Assembly (NCBI GenBank): GCA_019752115.1
Contig: JAIEMN010000031.1
Span: 1-47,901 of the forward strand
Source: Gemmatimonadaceae bacterium
Lineage (GTDB): Bacteria; Gemmatimonadota; Gemmatimonadetes; Gemmatimonadales; Gemmatimonadaceae
Length of the DNA stretch: 47,901 bases
Direction of reading: 5' to 3'
Shown in pieces: positions 22,373 to 31,138 of this stretch (its first letter is position 1; each line of letters starts with the position of its first letter). Both the position numbers and the translations under genes were made by a program. The notes below the pieces were generated by a model. It was not told the DNA's origin. It did not search any database and saw nothing but the letters and a program-made list of their open reading frames with translations.

Positions 22373-23760
22373 CGAGTGCCGTGGCTCCCGTGCGCGCGCG
22401 CGCGTCCACGACGGTCGAGGTCGCGGCGCGTGCGTCGACGGCGACCCTCAGCTGGTGGCAGCTCACGCGTCTGGGGCTGGTTCAGGCGGCGATCGGCGCG
22501 GTGGTGGTGCTCCTCACCACGACGATCAATCGCGTCATCGTGGTGGAGCTGGGGTTGCCGGCGAGCGTGCCGGGGTTTCTGGTGGCGCTGCACTTTGGCG
22601 TGCAGCTGATCCTGCGGCCGCGGCTTGGCCATGCGAGTGATCGCATCGGCTCCCGCACCGCCTGGATTCGCGGCGGGCTGCTGGTGTGCGCGGTGGGCGG
22701 CGTGGCCGTGGCGGCGTCGCTGCCGGTGATGCGCACACAGCCGGCGCTCGGCATCGCCCTCGCGGCGCTGGCGAGTGTGCTGCTCGGCGCCGGTGTGAGT
22801 GCGGCCGGCACGCCGCTGCTCGCCCTCATGAGCGAACGGTCCTCCACATCGCAGCGCGCCGGCGCGGCCGCGATCACGTGGATCCTGATGATCGTTGGCA
22901 TCATCATCACCAGCGTGACTTCGGGACAGCTGCTCGATCCCTTCTCGTTCGATCGCCTGATTGCGGTGGCCGGCGGCGTGGGCGTCGTCGGCTTTGTCGT
23001 TTCCCTCGTGGCGACGCTGGGCGTCGAACGCGGCCCGCGGCCCACACCGGCTGCCGACGCGCGCGAAACCACGGGCGGCTTCGGCGAGGGGCTGCGCACC
23101 GTGCTCGCCGAACCGGCAGCGCGTCTCTTCGCCGGCTTCGTGTTTCTGGCGATGTTCGCGTACAGCGCGCAGGATCTCATTCTCGAACCGTTTGCCGGCA
23201 TCGCCTTCGGGATGACGCCGGGCGAGAGCACCTCGCTGTCGGGGGCGCATCACGGGGGCGTGCTGGTGGGGATGATCGTGGCGGCGCTTATCGCGACGCG
23301 CCGCGGGCAGCTGCGTCACTGGGCCGCGCTCGGGTGCCTGGCCTCGGCGCTCACCTATGTGGCGCTCGCGTTCGCGCCGGCCATCAACGATGTGCGCATC
23401 TTCCGCGCGATCGTGATGCTGCTCGGTCTCTCGAATGGTGTCTTCGCCATCGGTGCCATCGGGTCGATGATGGCCCTCACCGGCGACCGGACGGATGGAC
23501 GCGCCGGGCTGCGCCTCGGCGTGTTCGGCGCCGCGCAGGCGCTGGCCTACGCGATCGGGACGCTTTCCGGCGCTGCCGGTGTGGATGCGGCCCGCGCGCT
23601 GCTCGATTCCCCGCTGCGAGGCTATCTCGCGGTGTTCGCGGTGCAGGCAGTCCTGTTTGCGGCGTCGGCGGTGCTCGCGCTGCGGAGCGCCTCGCGCGAC
23701 CACGCGACCTCGGTCTTCCAGAGCAAAGGGGAGATGCTCCCCGCGGTGCTGCAGTCATGA
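22369..23760 (+). CDS. bch2: PucC-like MFS protein of the bchG-bchP cluster (Bch2/Orf428 family)
   Basis: The 463-residue product has about 12 membrane helices and the PucC-family signature region (TTTINRVIVVELGLPASVPG, DRIGSRTAWI). Its place between bchG and bchP is the conserved position of Orf428/Bch2 in purple bacteria. These proteins are thought to help deliver bacteriochlorophyll to nascent pigment proteins. Start overlaps the bchG stop as ATGA, and its stop overlaps the bchP ATG in the same way, so the three genes are translationally coupled. It is a diverged paralogue of lhaA in this window. Confidence 0.9.
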   Translation: MTSAVAPVRARASTTVEVAARASTATLSWWQLTRLGLVQAAIGAVVVLLTTTINRVIVVELGLPASVPGFLVALHFGVQLILRPRLGHASDRIGSRTAWIRGGLLVCAVGGVAVAASLPVMRTQPALGIALAALASVLLGAGVSAAGTPLLALMSERSSTSQRAGAAAITWILMIVGIIITSVTSGQLLDPFSFDRLIAVAGGVGVVGFVVSLVATLGVERGPRPTPAADARETTGGFGEGLRTVLAEPAARLFAGFVFLAMFAYSAQDLILEPFAGIAFGMTPGESTSLSGAHHGGVLVGMIVAALIATRRGQLRHWAALGCLASALTYVALAFAPAINDVRIFRAIVMLLGLSNGVFAIGAIGSMMALTGDRTDGRAGLRLGVFGAAQALAYAIGTLSGAAGVDAARALLDSPLRGYLAVFAVQAVLFAASAVLALRSASRDHATSVFQSKGEMLPAVLQS

Positions 23761-24968
23761 GCGAAATCGGTCAGATGGACACGGAACTCTTTGACGTGGT
23801 GGTGGTGGGAGGTGGCCCCGCCGGCGCCACGGCGGCGCACGAGATGGCCTGTGCCGGCCGCAAGGTGCTGCTGCTTGATCGTGCCGGTCGCACCAAGCCG
23901 TGCGGTGGCGCCGTGCCGCCGCAGCTGCTCCGCGATTTCAAGATCCCGCAGTCGCTGCTGGTGGCCCACATCAACACCGCGCGGGTGATTTCGCCGACGG
24001 CGTCCAAGGCGGACATGGACGTTGGGAACGGCTACGTGGGCATGGTTGACCGCGACGTGTTCGACGAGTTCCTGCGCGAGCGGGCCGCCCAGGCGGGCGC
24101 CGAGCGGCGTGTCGGGACCTTCACGCAGTTTTCGCGTGACGCCGAGGGGGTCGCCACCCTGACCTACACCGAAGGACGCAGCCGGCATGGCGCGCTCCGG
24201 ACGGTCAAGGCGCGCTACGTGGTCGGAGCCGACGGGGCCCTGTCCCCCGTGGCTCGCCAGTGCATCAAGGGGGCCCACCGGGCCAAGCACGTCTTTGCCT
24301 ACCATGAGATCGTGAAATCCCCGACTGTGGACAGCGAGACGTTCGGGCATGATCGGGTGGACGTGTACTACACCGCCCCCCTCTCCCCCGACTTCTACGC
24401 CTGGGTGTTCCCGCATGGCCCGACGACCTCGATCGGGACCGGGACGTTCCAGCGGGGCTTCGGGCTCAAGGAGGCGGTGGCCAAGCTTCGCGCCGATACG
24501 GGAATGGATGCCCTGGAAACCATTCGCCGCGAAGGCGCCCCGATTCCCCTCAAGCCGTTGCCCCGCTGGGACAACGGCCGCGATGTCGTCTTGGCCGGCG
24601 ATGCGGCCGGGGTAGTGGCGCCCGCGTCCGGAGAAGGCATCTTTTACGCGATGACGGGAGGCCGTCTGGCCGCCGAGGCCGTGGACCGGGCGCTGTTGAC
24701 CGGTAACGCCAAGGCGCTCCGGCTGGCCCGTCGGCGGTTCATGCGCCTCCACGGCGTGGTCTTTCTGGTGCTGGATATCATGCAGCGCTTCTGGTATAAC
24801 ACGGACAGTCGGCGGGAGGGCTTTGTGGCCATCTGTCGCGACCGTGACGTTCAACAGCTCGTTTTCGACGGGTACATGCAAAAGCGCTTGGTCATGGCCA
24901 AGCCGTCCGCGCACGTACGGATTTTCTTCAAGAACCTGGCGCACCTTGCCGGTCTCGCGACCGCCTGA
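23757..24968 (+). CDS. bchP: Geranylgeranyl reductase BchP
   Basis: The 403-residue flavoprotein reduces the geranylgeranyl tail of bacteriochlorophyll to phytyl. The FAD dinucleotide motif VVVGGGPAGATAAHEMA is near residues 15-31, PCGGAVPP follows near 50, and the second FAD motif DVVLAGDAAGVVAPASGEGI is near 278-297. Start overlaps the bch2 stop as ATGA. Only 24 bases separate it from hemA, with no terminator, so the hem genes appear to be in the same transcription unit. Confidence 0.95.
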   Translation: MSEIGQMDTELFDVVVVGGGPAGATAAHEMACAGRKVLLLDRAGRTKPCGGAVPPQLLRDFKIPQSLLVAHINTARVISPTASKADMDVGNGYVGMVDRDVFDEFLRERAAQAGAERRVGTFTQFSRDAEGVATLTYTEGRSRHGALRTVKARYVVGADGALSPVARQCIKGAHRAKHVFAYHEIVKSPTVDSETFGHDRVDVYYTAPLSPDFYAWVFPHGPTTSIGTGTFQRGFGLKEAVAKLRADTGMDALETIRREGAPIPLKPLPRWDNGRDVVLAGDAAGVVAPASGEGIFYAMTGGRLAAEAVDRALLTGNAKALRLARRRFMRLHGVVFLVLDIMQRFWYNTDSRREGFVAICRDRDVQQLVFDGYMQKRLVMAKPSAHVRIFFKNLAHLAGLATA

Positions 24969-24992
24969 GCCGAGCTTCGATCCCCTCCCCCG

Positions 24993-26435
24993 ATGCTGAT
25001 CTCGATCGCCATCGATTTTCGTCACGCTGACGTCGCTACGCGCGAGCGCTTCCATCTGTCCGAGGAGCGGCTCACGCAGCTCTATCGCACGGCGCGGACC
25101 GACGTCATCACCGAATCGGCCCTCATCGCCACGTGCAATCGCACGGAGCTGTATGCGTGGGTCGACAGCGACAACCGCGACGATATCGAACAAGCTGTGC
25201 AGTTGCTGGCCCGCCGCTGGATGCGCACGCGCGCCGACGGTGAGCAGCTCCTGCAGACCGCGACGCGCCGCGAAGGCCACGAGGCCGCGAGCCATGTGAT
25301 CCGCATCGCGTCCGGGCTCGAATCGCAGGTCCTCGGCGACGGGCAGATCCTGGGTCAGCTCAAGGCGGCGTACAAGCGGGCCTCGCGCGGTGACGCGGCG
25401 GGTCCGGTGCTCCATCGGCTGTTCGAAACCGCGCTGCGCGCCGGCAAGCGTGTGCAGACGGAAACGTCGCTCACGGCCGGCCGGAACTCGGTGGGCGCGG
25501 AAGCCGCCATCACGGCGTCGCTCCGCTTCGGAAATCTCGAGAACGCGCGCTGCGTGGTGATCGGGGCCGGCAAGACCGGCGCGCGCGCGGCGAAGCAGCT
25601 GCACAAGCTGGGCGCGCGCGACATCGTGGTCATCAACCGTACGCCCACGAAGGCACAGGAGCTCGCCGGCATGGTGCACGGCCGCGCTGCCGCGTGGGAT
25701 ACGATGCACGTGGAAGCGGCGATGGCCGATGTGGTGATCGTGGCGACCGGCAGCGAAGTGCCGGTGATCACGGCGCCGGCGCTGGCCCGTGCGCGCGAGG
25801 CGTGCGCGTCGTCGGGCTATGCGCTGCTGCTGATGGACCTCTCGATGCCGCGCAACATCGATCCGGCCGTCATCGAGCAGGCCGGGGTGACGCTCGTCGA
25901 CCTCGACACGCTGCACCAGCCCGTGCTCGACGCCGAGACGATGCGTCGCGAGGCGGTGCCGCAGGCCGAAGCGATTTGCCACGAGGAGACGCAGGCGTTC
26001 ATGGAGTGGGTCGCCACGATGCCCGCGCGTGATGCCATCCGTCCGTTGCGCGAGGCGCTCGAGGATGTGGCGCGCCGCGAAGTGGCCTTCCATGCGAAGG
26101 ACGAGAGCGTGGCCGAGAAGGCGGCCAGCCGCATCGTCGCCAAGCTCCTGGCCGGCCCGATGGCGGCCCTCCGCCGCTCGCTGCAGCGCGGCGAGGATCT
26201 CGATGCCCAGGCGATGATGCTGCTCGAGATGTTCGCCCCGCCGGCGGGGTCGGCGCCCAAGTCGCTCCGGACCACCGGCGAGCGCGCCATTCCGACGCCC
26301 GAGCGCGCGATGCCAACGCCGACGAGTTCGTCGGCCGTACCGGACGATGCCGCGGCGCCCAAGCCGGCCGACCGAAACGCGGTCCCGGACGTACGTTCCA
26401 GAAGCCTGGCCTTCACGCCAGAGCAGGTTTCCTGA
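24993..26435 (+). CDS. hemA: Glutamyl-tRNA reductase
   Basis: The 480-residue product catalyses the first step of the C5 route to 5-aminolevulinate, reducing Glu-tRNA(Glu) to glutamate-1-semialdehyde. The nucleophile Cys48 lies in TCNRTELY; LESQVLGDGQILGQLK and a GAGKTG nucleotide-binding loop follow. The last about 65 residues are Pro/Ala/Ser-rich and probably a disordered tail beyond the dimerisation helix. Presence here shows a C5 pathway, not the glycine-succinyl-CoA route of most alphaproteobacterial phototrophs. Confidence 0.97.
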   Translation: MLISIAIDFRHADVATRERFHLSEERLTQLYRTARTDVITESALIATCNRTELYAWVDSDNRDDIEQAVQLLARRWMRTRADGEQLLQTATRREGHEAASHVIRIASGLESQVLGDGQILGQLKAAYKRASRGDAAGPVLHRLFETALRAGKRVQTETSLTAGRNSVGAEAAITASLRFGNLENARCVVIGAGKTGARAAKQLHKLGARDIVVINRTPTKAQELAGMVHGRAAAWDTMHVEAAMADVVIVATGSEVPVITAPALARAREACASSGYALLLMDLSMPRNIDPAVIEQAGVTLVDLDTLHQPVLDAETMRREAVPQAEAICHEETQAFMEWVATMPARDAIRPLREALEDVARREVAFHAKDESVAEKAASRIVAKLLAGPMAALRRSLQRGEDLDAQAMMLLEMFAPPAGSAPKSLRTTGERAIPTPERAMPTPTSSSAVPDDAAAPKPADRNAVPDVRSRSLAFTPEQVS

Positions 26436-26439
26436 GGTC

Positions 26440-26470
26440 ATCGCCGCGCGCCAAGTCGGGCGCCGGCGAT
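26440..26470 (+). promoter_or_regulatory. Stable hairpin in the hemA-hemE gap
   Basis: Bases 26440-26446 pair with 26464-26470 (ATCGCCG/CGGCGAT). After a one-base bulge, 26448-26452 pair with 26459-26463, leaving a six-base loop. No U tract follows, so this is not a complete intrinsic terminator. It occupies half of the 63-base hemA-hemE gap, the longest spacer after bchP, and could reduce read-through or protect the upstream mRNA end. Confidence 0.5.
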
Positions 26471-26498
26471 CCTCTTCCGCCGTTAGCGCCCGTTTGAC

Positions 26499-27581
26499 AT
26501 GAACGACCTGTTGTTGCGCGCCCTGCGCCGCGAGGCTGTGGACCGTCCGCCCGTGTGGATGATGCGCCAAGCCGGCCGCTACCTGCCCGAATACCGGGCC
26601 GTGCGCGCCAAGTCCGACTTCCTCACGATGTGCCGCACGCCGGAACTCGCCACGGAAGTCACCCTCCAGCCGATCGATCTCGTCGGCGTCGATGCCGCGA
26701 TCATCTTCAGCGACATCCTCGTGATTCCCGAAGCGATGGGGATGCATCTCACGCTCGATGAAGGCGTGGGACCGCAGTTCTCGTCGCCGATCCGGCGCCC
26801 TGAGGATCTGGCGCGTCTGGCCCCGGTGGAGCCGGAAGACCAGCTCAAGTACATGCTCGACGCCGTGCGCATGACCAAGCGCGAGCTCAACGGCCGCGTG
26901 CCGCTGATCGGCTTTGCTGGCGCGCCGTGGACGCTGGCCGCGTACATGGTGGAGGGCAAAGGCACGAAGCAGTTCGCCGTCGCCAAGAAGATGCTCTTCG
27001 AGCAGCCGGCGCTGGCGCATGCGCTGCTCGACAAGCTCGCCACGGCCGTGGGTGACTTCCTCGTGGCGCAGGTCGCCGCGGGTGCGCAGGTGGTGCAGCT
27101 GTTCGAGTCGTGGGCCGGGGCGCTCGGTCCGCAGGAGTTCCGCACCTTTGCCCTGCCCTACCTGGCGAAGGCCGCGCAGCGGGCGCGTGAGGCCGGCGTG
27201 CCGGTGATCGTGTTTGCGCCGGGTGGTGGCTGGGCGCTCAGCGAGATTGCCGCGGCGACGCACGCCGATGCGATCGGCGTGGACTGGCACACGGCGCCGC
27301 AGGACGCGCGCCGCATGCTCGATCCGTTCAACGTGGCGCTGCAGGGGAATCTCGATCCGTGCGCGCTCTACGCGCCGACCGACGAGATCCGCGCCCGCAC
27401 GCACGCGATGATCGAAGCGTTCGGGCCGCGTGGCCACGTCGCCAATCTCGGCCACGGCATTCTCCCCGACATGAAGCCCGATCACGTGCGGGCCTTCATC
27501 GACGCGGTGAAGGAATGGCAGTGGACGGAGGAGCGCATCGCGCGCTTCGCCTCGGCGCAGTCGCTGGTGGGCGCGGCGTGA
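26499..27581 (+). CDS. hemE: Uroporphyrinogen III decarboxylase
   Basis: The 360-residue product decarboxylates the four acetate side chains of uroporphyrinogen III to give coproporphyrinogen III. The N-terminal signature PPVWMMRQAGRYLPEYR and the GFAGAPWTLAAYMVEG segment are characteristic; length is normal. It follows hemA in the plus-strand operon and overlaps hemF by GTGA at its end. Confidence 0.97.
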   Translation: MNDLLLRALRREAVDRPPVWMMRQAGRYLPEYRAVRAKSDFLTMCRTPELATEVTLQPIDLVGVDAAIIFSDILVIPEAMGMHLTLDEGVGPQFSSPIRRPEDLARLAPVEPEDQLKYMLDAVRMTKRELNGRVPLIGFAGAPWTLAAYMVEGKGTKQFAVAKKMLFEQPALAHALLDKLATAVGDFLVAQVAAGAQVVQLFESWAGALGPQEFRTFALPYLAKAAQRAREAGVPVIVFAPGGGWALSEIAAATHADAIGVDWHTAPQDARRMLDPFNVALQGNLDPCALYAPTDEIRARTHAMIEAFGPRGHVANLGHGILPDMKPDHVRAFIDAVKEWQWTEERIARFASAQSLVGAA

Positions 27582-28561
27582 GTGGCGGCACGAGTGTGAC
27601 CGCCGCGCCGACGAGCCGTCGGGCCGAAGCCACGCGCTGGATCGCGGGGCTGCACGATGAGCTCACGTCGTTCTTCGGCCGGCTCGATCGCGGCGGCACG
27701 TTCACCGAGGATCGGTGGGAGCGTCCGGGCGGTGGGGGTGGCGTGGCGCGCGTGATGACCGATGGCGTGACGTTCGAGAAGGCCGGCATCAATCGCTCGG
27801 CGGTGATGGGCGAGTTGCCGGCCTCGGCGGCGAAGCGCCTGGGTGGCCAGGGCGCGGCTAACGGTACCACGCACTTTTTCGCCACCGGCGTGAGCCTGGT
27901 GGTGCATCCGCGCAGCCCGAAGGTGCCGACGGTGCACCTCAACGTGCGCTACTTCGAGCTCACGGATGAGCACGGTGAGCTGAGGGACAGCTGGTACGGC
28001 GGCGGCACCGACCTCACGCCGTTCTACCCGCACGCCGAGGATGCCCGACAGTTCCACTCGGCGCTCAAGGCGATGGCGGACCGGCATCACCCAGCGTTCT
28101 ATCCCACGCATAAAAAGTGGTGCGACGAATACTTCGTCAACACGCACCGTGAGCACGAAGCCCGCGGCGTCGGTGGGATCTTTTTTGACCACCTCCGCGC
28201 TGATGATGCGTCGCATGGCCTCGACTTCGAGACCCTCGGCGCGTACGTCACGGATGTGGCACGCGTGCTGCGACAGGCGTACGAACCCATCGTCGATCGG
28301 CGTCGCGATGAGCCGTTCAGCGAGGCGGAGCGCGAGTTCCAGCTCGTGCGCCGCGGGCGTTATGTGGAGTTCAATCTCGTGCACGACCGTGGCACGATCT
28401 TCGGCCTCCAGACCAACGCCCGGGTGGAAAGCGTGCTGATGAGCCTTCCACCGCTCGCGATGTGGCAGTACGCCCCGCGTTATTCGCCGGATTCCTTCGA
28501 GGCGCGCCTCCTCGAGATGCTCAAGCCTCGCGAGTGGGCCACGGACGCTGCTGGAGTGTGA
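27578..28561 (+). CDS. hemF: Oxygen-dependent coproporphyrinogen III oxidase
   Basis: The 327-residue product converts coproporphyrinogen III to protoporphyrinogen IX using O2. Family signatures include FATGVSLVVHPRSPKVPTVH, WYGGGTDLTPFYP and EFNLVHDRGTIFGLQT. No ATG exists before the conserved N-terminal region, so I choose the GTG at 27578, which overlaps the hemE stop as GTGA. Another GTG at 27596 is possible. The aerobic enzyme fits with AcsF and HemY: all oxidative steps visible here are oxygen-dependent types. Confidence 0.95.
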   Translation: MSGGTSVTAAPTSRRAEATRWIAGLHDELTSFFGRLDRGGTFTEDRWERPGGGGGVARVMTDGVTFEKAGINRSAVMGELPASAAKRLGGQGAANGTTHFFATGVSLVVHPRSPKVPTVHLNVRYFELTDEHGELRDSWYGGGTDLTPFYPHAEDARQFHSALKAMADRHHPAFYPTHKKWCDEYFVNTHREHEARGVGGIFFDHLRADDASHGLDFETLGAYVTDVARVLRQAYEPIVDRRRDEPFSEAEREFQLVRRGRYVEFNLVHDRGTIFGLQTNARVESVLMSLPPLAMWQYAPRYSPDSFEARLLEMLKPREWATDAAGV

Positions 28562-28564
28562 ACC

Positions 28565-30037
28565 ATGCGTGCGATCGCTGACATGATCGGCAATGCCACC
28601 CCTTCGCCTTCGGATGCCGGCGATCATCGCTCGGTTGCCGTCGTGGGTGCGGGCATCACCGGGCTGGTCGCGGCTTACGAGCTGCGCCGCCGTGGTGTGA
28701 ATGTCACGCTCTACGAAGCCAGCCCCATTTCGGGTGGCTCGATCCGGACGTCGCACGCCGATGGCTTTCTCGCCGAGCACGGGCCGAACTCGTTCGTGAC
28801 GTCAGCGCCGGTGGATGCGCTGCTGCAGCAGCTCCGCCTGCAGGATGACGTCGTGGAAGCGAATCCGGGGGCGAACCGTCGTTATCTCGTGCGCGATGGC
28901 GCGCTGCTCCCCTTCCCGATGACGCCGCCGGCGATGCTCTCCACGCGGTTGCTCAGCGTCAAGGCGAAGCTGCGCATTCTGCTCGAGCCGCTGGTGAAGG
29001 CGCGCCGCGATGTCGGCGATGAATCGGTCGCGAGCTTCGTGCGCCGCCGCATGGGTCACGAAGTCCTCGACTACACGGTCGATCCGTTCATCTCCGGCAT
29101 CTTTGCCGGTGATCCGGAGACGCTGAGCATGGCGCACGCGTTTCCGCGCGTGCTCGAGCTCGAGCGCCAGTACGGGTCGCTGTCCAAGGGGCTGATGGCG
29201 CAGCGCAAGCAGCCGGTGGTGGAAGATGTTGCGCCGGCCGTCCACGACGGCCCGGTGAGCGCCTCGCCGCCGCCGCGTGCGCGCCTGATTTCGTTCATCG
29301 ATGGCATGCAGACGCTCACCGACACGCTGGAAGCGTCGCTCGGCAGCACGGTGCGCCTGGGCTGCCCGGTGAGCCTGGTGCACCGCGAAGAGTCGCGGTG
29401 GGTGGTGGATGCCGGCGCCGATGGCGCCGAGCAGACCCGCCGCGTGGACGCGGTGGTCATGGCGACGCCGGCGCACATTCTCGCCGCGATGGAACTGCCG
29501 GCCGCGCTGCGCAAGTTCTCGGCGGCGATCGAGCGCGTGGAGTACCCGCCGGTGAGCACGGTGACGCTCGGCTTCCGCCGAGCCGATGTCGCACACCCGC
29601 TCGATGGCTTTGGTGTGCTCATCCCCGCCGTGGAGCGCCGCAACATTCTCGGCGTGCTCTTCAACTCGTCGCTCTTCCCGAGCCGCGCGCCGGATGGCTA
29701 CGTCGCCCTCACCTGCTTCGTGGGCGGGGCCCGCATGCCGGAGCGCGCGCGTGAAGACACCGACCTGCTGCTCGAGCGCGTGCTGCTCGACCTGCGCCAG
29801 CTGCTCGGCGTGCGCGGCGAGCCGGTGTTTGCGAAGCACGTGTACTGGCCGCGCGCGATCCCGCAGTACACGGTCGGCTACCAGGCCGTGAAGGACGCCG
29901 CCGATTCGACCGAACGGCAGAACCCCGGGTTGTATCTGGCGGGGAACTACCGCAACGGCGTGTCCGTGGGCGACTGCGTGGCGAGCGGGATGCAGGTGGC
30001 GGAGCGGGTGGCGGCGTATTTGACGAGGGCGGGCTGA
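28565..30037 (+). CDS. hemY: Protoporphyrinogen IX oxidase, HemY type
   Basis: The 490-residue flavoprotein makes protoporphyrin IX, the branch point between haem and bacteriochlorophyll. The FAD-binding motif VVGAGITGLVAAYELRRRG is near residue 27, GGSIRTSHADGFLAEHGPNSF follows, and the C-terminal PGLYLAGNYRNGVSVGDCVASG is the second FAD site. It begins 3 bases after hemF. An alternative start seven codons later (MIGNATP) cannot be excluded. It is the last gene before the terminator at 30115-30140. Confidence 0.95.
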   Translation: MRAIADMIGNATPSPSDAGDHRSVAVVGAGITGLVAAYELRRRGVNVTLYEASPISGGSIRTSHADGFLAEHGPNSFVTSAPVDALLQQLRLQDDVVEANPGANRRYLVRDGALLPFPMTPPAMLSTRLLSVKAKLRILLEPLVKARRDVGDESVASFVRRRMGHEVLDYTVDPFISGIFAGDPETLSMAHAFPRVLELERQYGSLSKGLMAQRKQPVVEDVAPAVHDGPVSASPPPRARLISFIDGMQTLTDTLEASLGSTVRLGCPVSLVHREESRWVVDAGADGAEQTRRVDAVVMATPAHILAAMELPAALRKFSAAIERVEYPPVSTVTLGFRRADVAHPLDGFGVLIPAVERRNILGVLFNSSLFPSRAPDGYVALTCFVGGARMPERAREDTDLLLERVLLDLRQLLGVRGEPVFAKHVYWPRAIPQYTVGYQAVKDAADSTERQNPGLYLAGNYRNGVSVGDCVASGMQVAERVAAYLTRAG

Positions 30038-30052
30038 CGGGACCGTTGAGGA

Positions 30053-30216
30053 GACGGCGGAAGCCTGTACGGCGGAAGCTGGACCGCGGAAGCTGGACTA
30101 CGAAACCTCATCGGATGGCGGCGCTATGCGCCGCCATTTTCCGTTTACGTCCCGGTGTTCAGCTTCCGCCGTCTAGCTTCCGTCGTCCAGCTTCCGCCGT
30201 ACAGGCTTCCGCCGTC
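30053..30216. repeat. Repeat family B, copy 1: nested long inverted repeat
   Basis: Bases 30053-30084 and 30185-30216 are a perfect 32-bp inverted repeat, and the symmetry continues imperfectly inward. Each arm is made of iterated CGGAAGCTGGAC-like units. The terminator hairpin at 30115-30140 sits in the centre. A related palindrome is on the other side of bshB1 at 30972-31096. Confidence 0.85.
30115..30140 (+). terminator. Intrinsic terminator of the aerR-hemY operon
   Basis: ATGGCGGCGC (30115-30124), a TAT loop and GCGCCGCCAT (30128-30137) form a perfect 10-bp stem followed by TTT. It is 77 bases after the hemY stop and is nested in the centre of the larger family B inverted repeat. Confidence 0.8.
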
Positions 30217-30240
30217 CCAATACGCGCGCCACCTTCCGTC

Positions 30241-30960
30241 ATGACTCTCGATCTTCTAGCCGTCGCTCCCCACCGCGACGACGCCGAGCTCACCTGCGGT
30301 GGCACGCTCATCAAGGCGGTTGACGCCGGCAAGCGGGTGGGGATTCTGGATCTGACGCAGGGCGAGATGGGCACGCGCGGCTCGGCCGCGCTGCGCGAAT
30401 CCGAGGCGGCCAATGCCTCGCGACTGATGGGCCTCGTGGTGCGCGAGAACCTCGGGCTCCCCGACGCGGGGATTCGCAATGATGACGACACGCGCGCCAG
30501 ACTCGTGCAGCGCATTCGCGCGCTCCGCCCGCGCGTGGTGATCGCGCCAGCACTCAACGGTCGGCACCCCGATCATCGACGCACCACCGAGCTCGTGCGC
30601 GACGCCTGCTTCCTCGCCGGGCTCGCCAAGTACGCGCCGGGGGAGCATCCCGCCTTCCGCCCGTTCAAGCTGCTGCACGTGCTGACGTACCGCGAGGACG
30701 CCGTGAAGCCCACCTTCGTGGTGGACATCACCGCGCAGTTCGAACGGAAGCTGGCCGCGGTGCAGTGCTACGGATCGCAGTTCGACGGCGCGATCCAGGC
30801 CGGCGAAGTCTACCCGAACGGCGAACCCCTCTACGACATCGTCCGCCATCAGGCGGCGCGGTATGGATCGCTCATCCGCGTGCAGTACGGCGAGCCGTTT
30901 TATACGGAGGAAACGATGGCGGTGGAGGAGGTGACGGGGTTGGGGGTGTCGACGTTTTAG
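30241..30960 (+). CDS. bshB1: N-acetylglucosaminyl-malate deacetylase, BshB1-like
   Basis: The 239-residue LmbE/PIG-L family protein has the zinc motif PHRDDAE (His11, Asp14) and HPDH at 109-112. BshB1 removes the acetyl group from GlcNAc-malate in bacillithiol synthesis; bshA and bshC are not in the window, so the exact substrate is inferred. I start at ATG 30241 (MTLDLLAVAPH); the frame runs open further upstream through the repeat, but those codons are repeat sequence. The gene is isolated between two family B palindromes. Confidence 0.82.
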   Translation: MTLDLLAVAPHRDDAELTCGGTLIKAVDAGKRVGILDLTQGEMGTRGSAALRESEAANASRLMGLVVRENLGLPDAGIRNDDDTRARLVQRIRALRPRVVIAPALNGRHPDHRRTTELVRDACFLAGLAKYAPGEHPAFRPFKLLHVLTYREDAVKPTFVVDITAQFERKLAAVQCYGSQFDGAIQAGEVYPNGEPLYDIVRHQAARYGSLIRVQYGEPFYTEETMAVEEVTGLGVSTF

Positions 30961-30971
30961 GCAGGTGGACT

Positions 30972-31096
30972 GCGGATACAGCGGAAGCCTGTGCGGCGGA
31001 AGCTGGACTGCGGAAGCTGGACAACGAGAACCGCGGTTACCCGATGTCCAGCTCCCGCAGTCCAGCTTCCGCCGTGCGGGCTTCCGTAGTATCCGC
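30972..31096. repeat. Repeat family B, copy 2: 52-bp near-perfect hairpin
   Basis: Bases 30972-31023 pair with 31045-31096 with about six or seven mismatches over 52 bp and a 21-base loop. The arms carry the same GCGGAAGCTGGACT-type units as 30053-30216. It fills most of the gap between bshB1 and kynA and could stop bshB1 transcripts. Confidence 0.85.
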
Positions 31097-31138
31097 GGTT
31101 CATAGCCATCCAGCGCCCCCACCCGTAACTTCGTCGCC

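Noticed and set aside
23622-27485. A 1287-codon open frame on the minus strand antisense to bchP, hemA and hemE
   Set aside because: The opposite strand encodes unmistakable conserved enzymes; the antisense product is Arg/His-rich low complexity, as expected from high-GC third-position bias.
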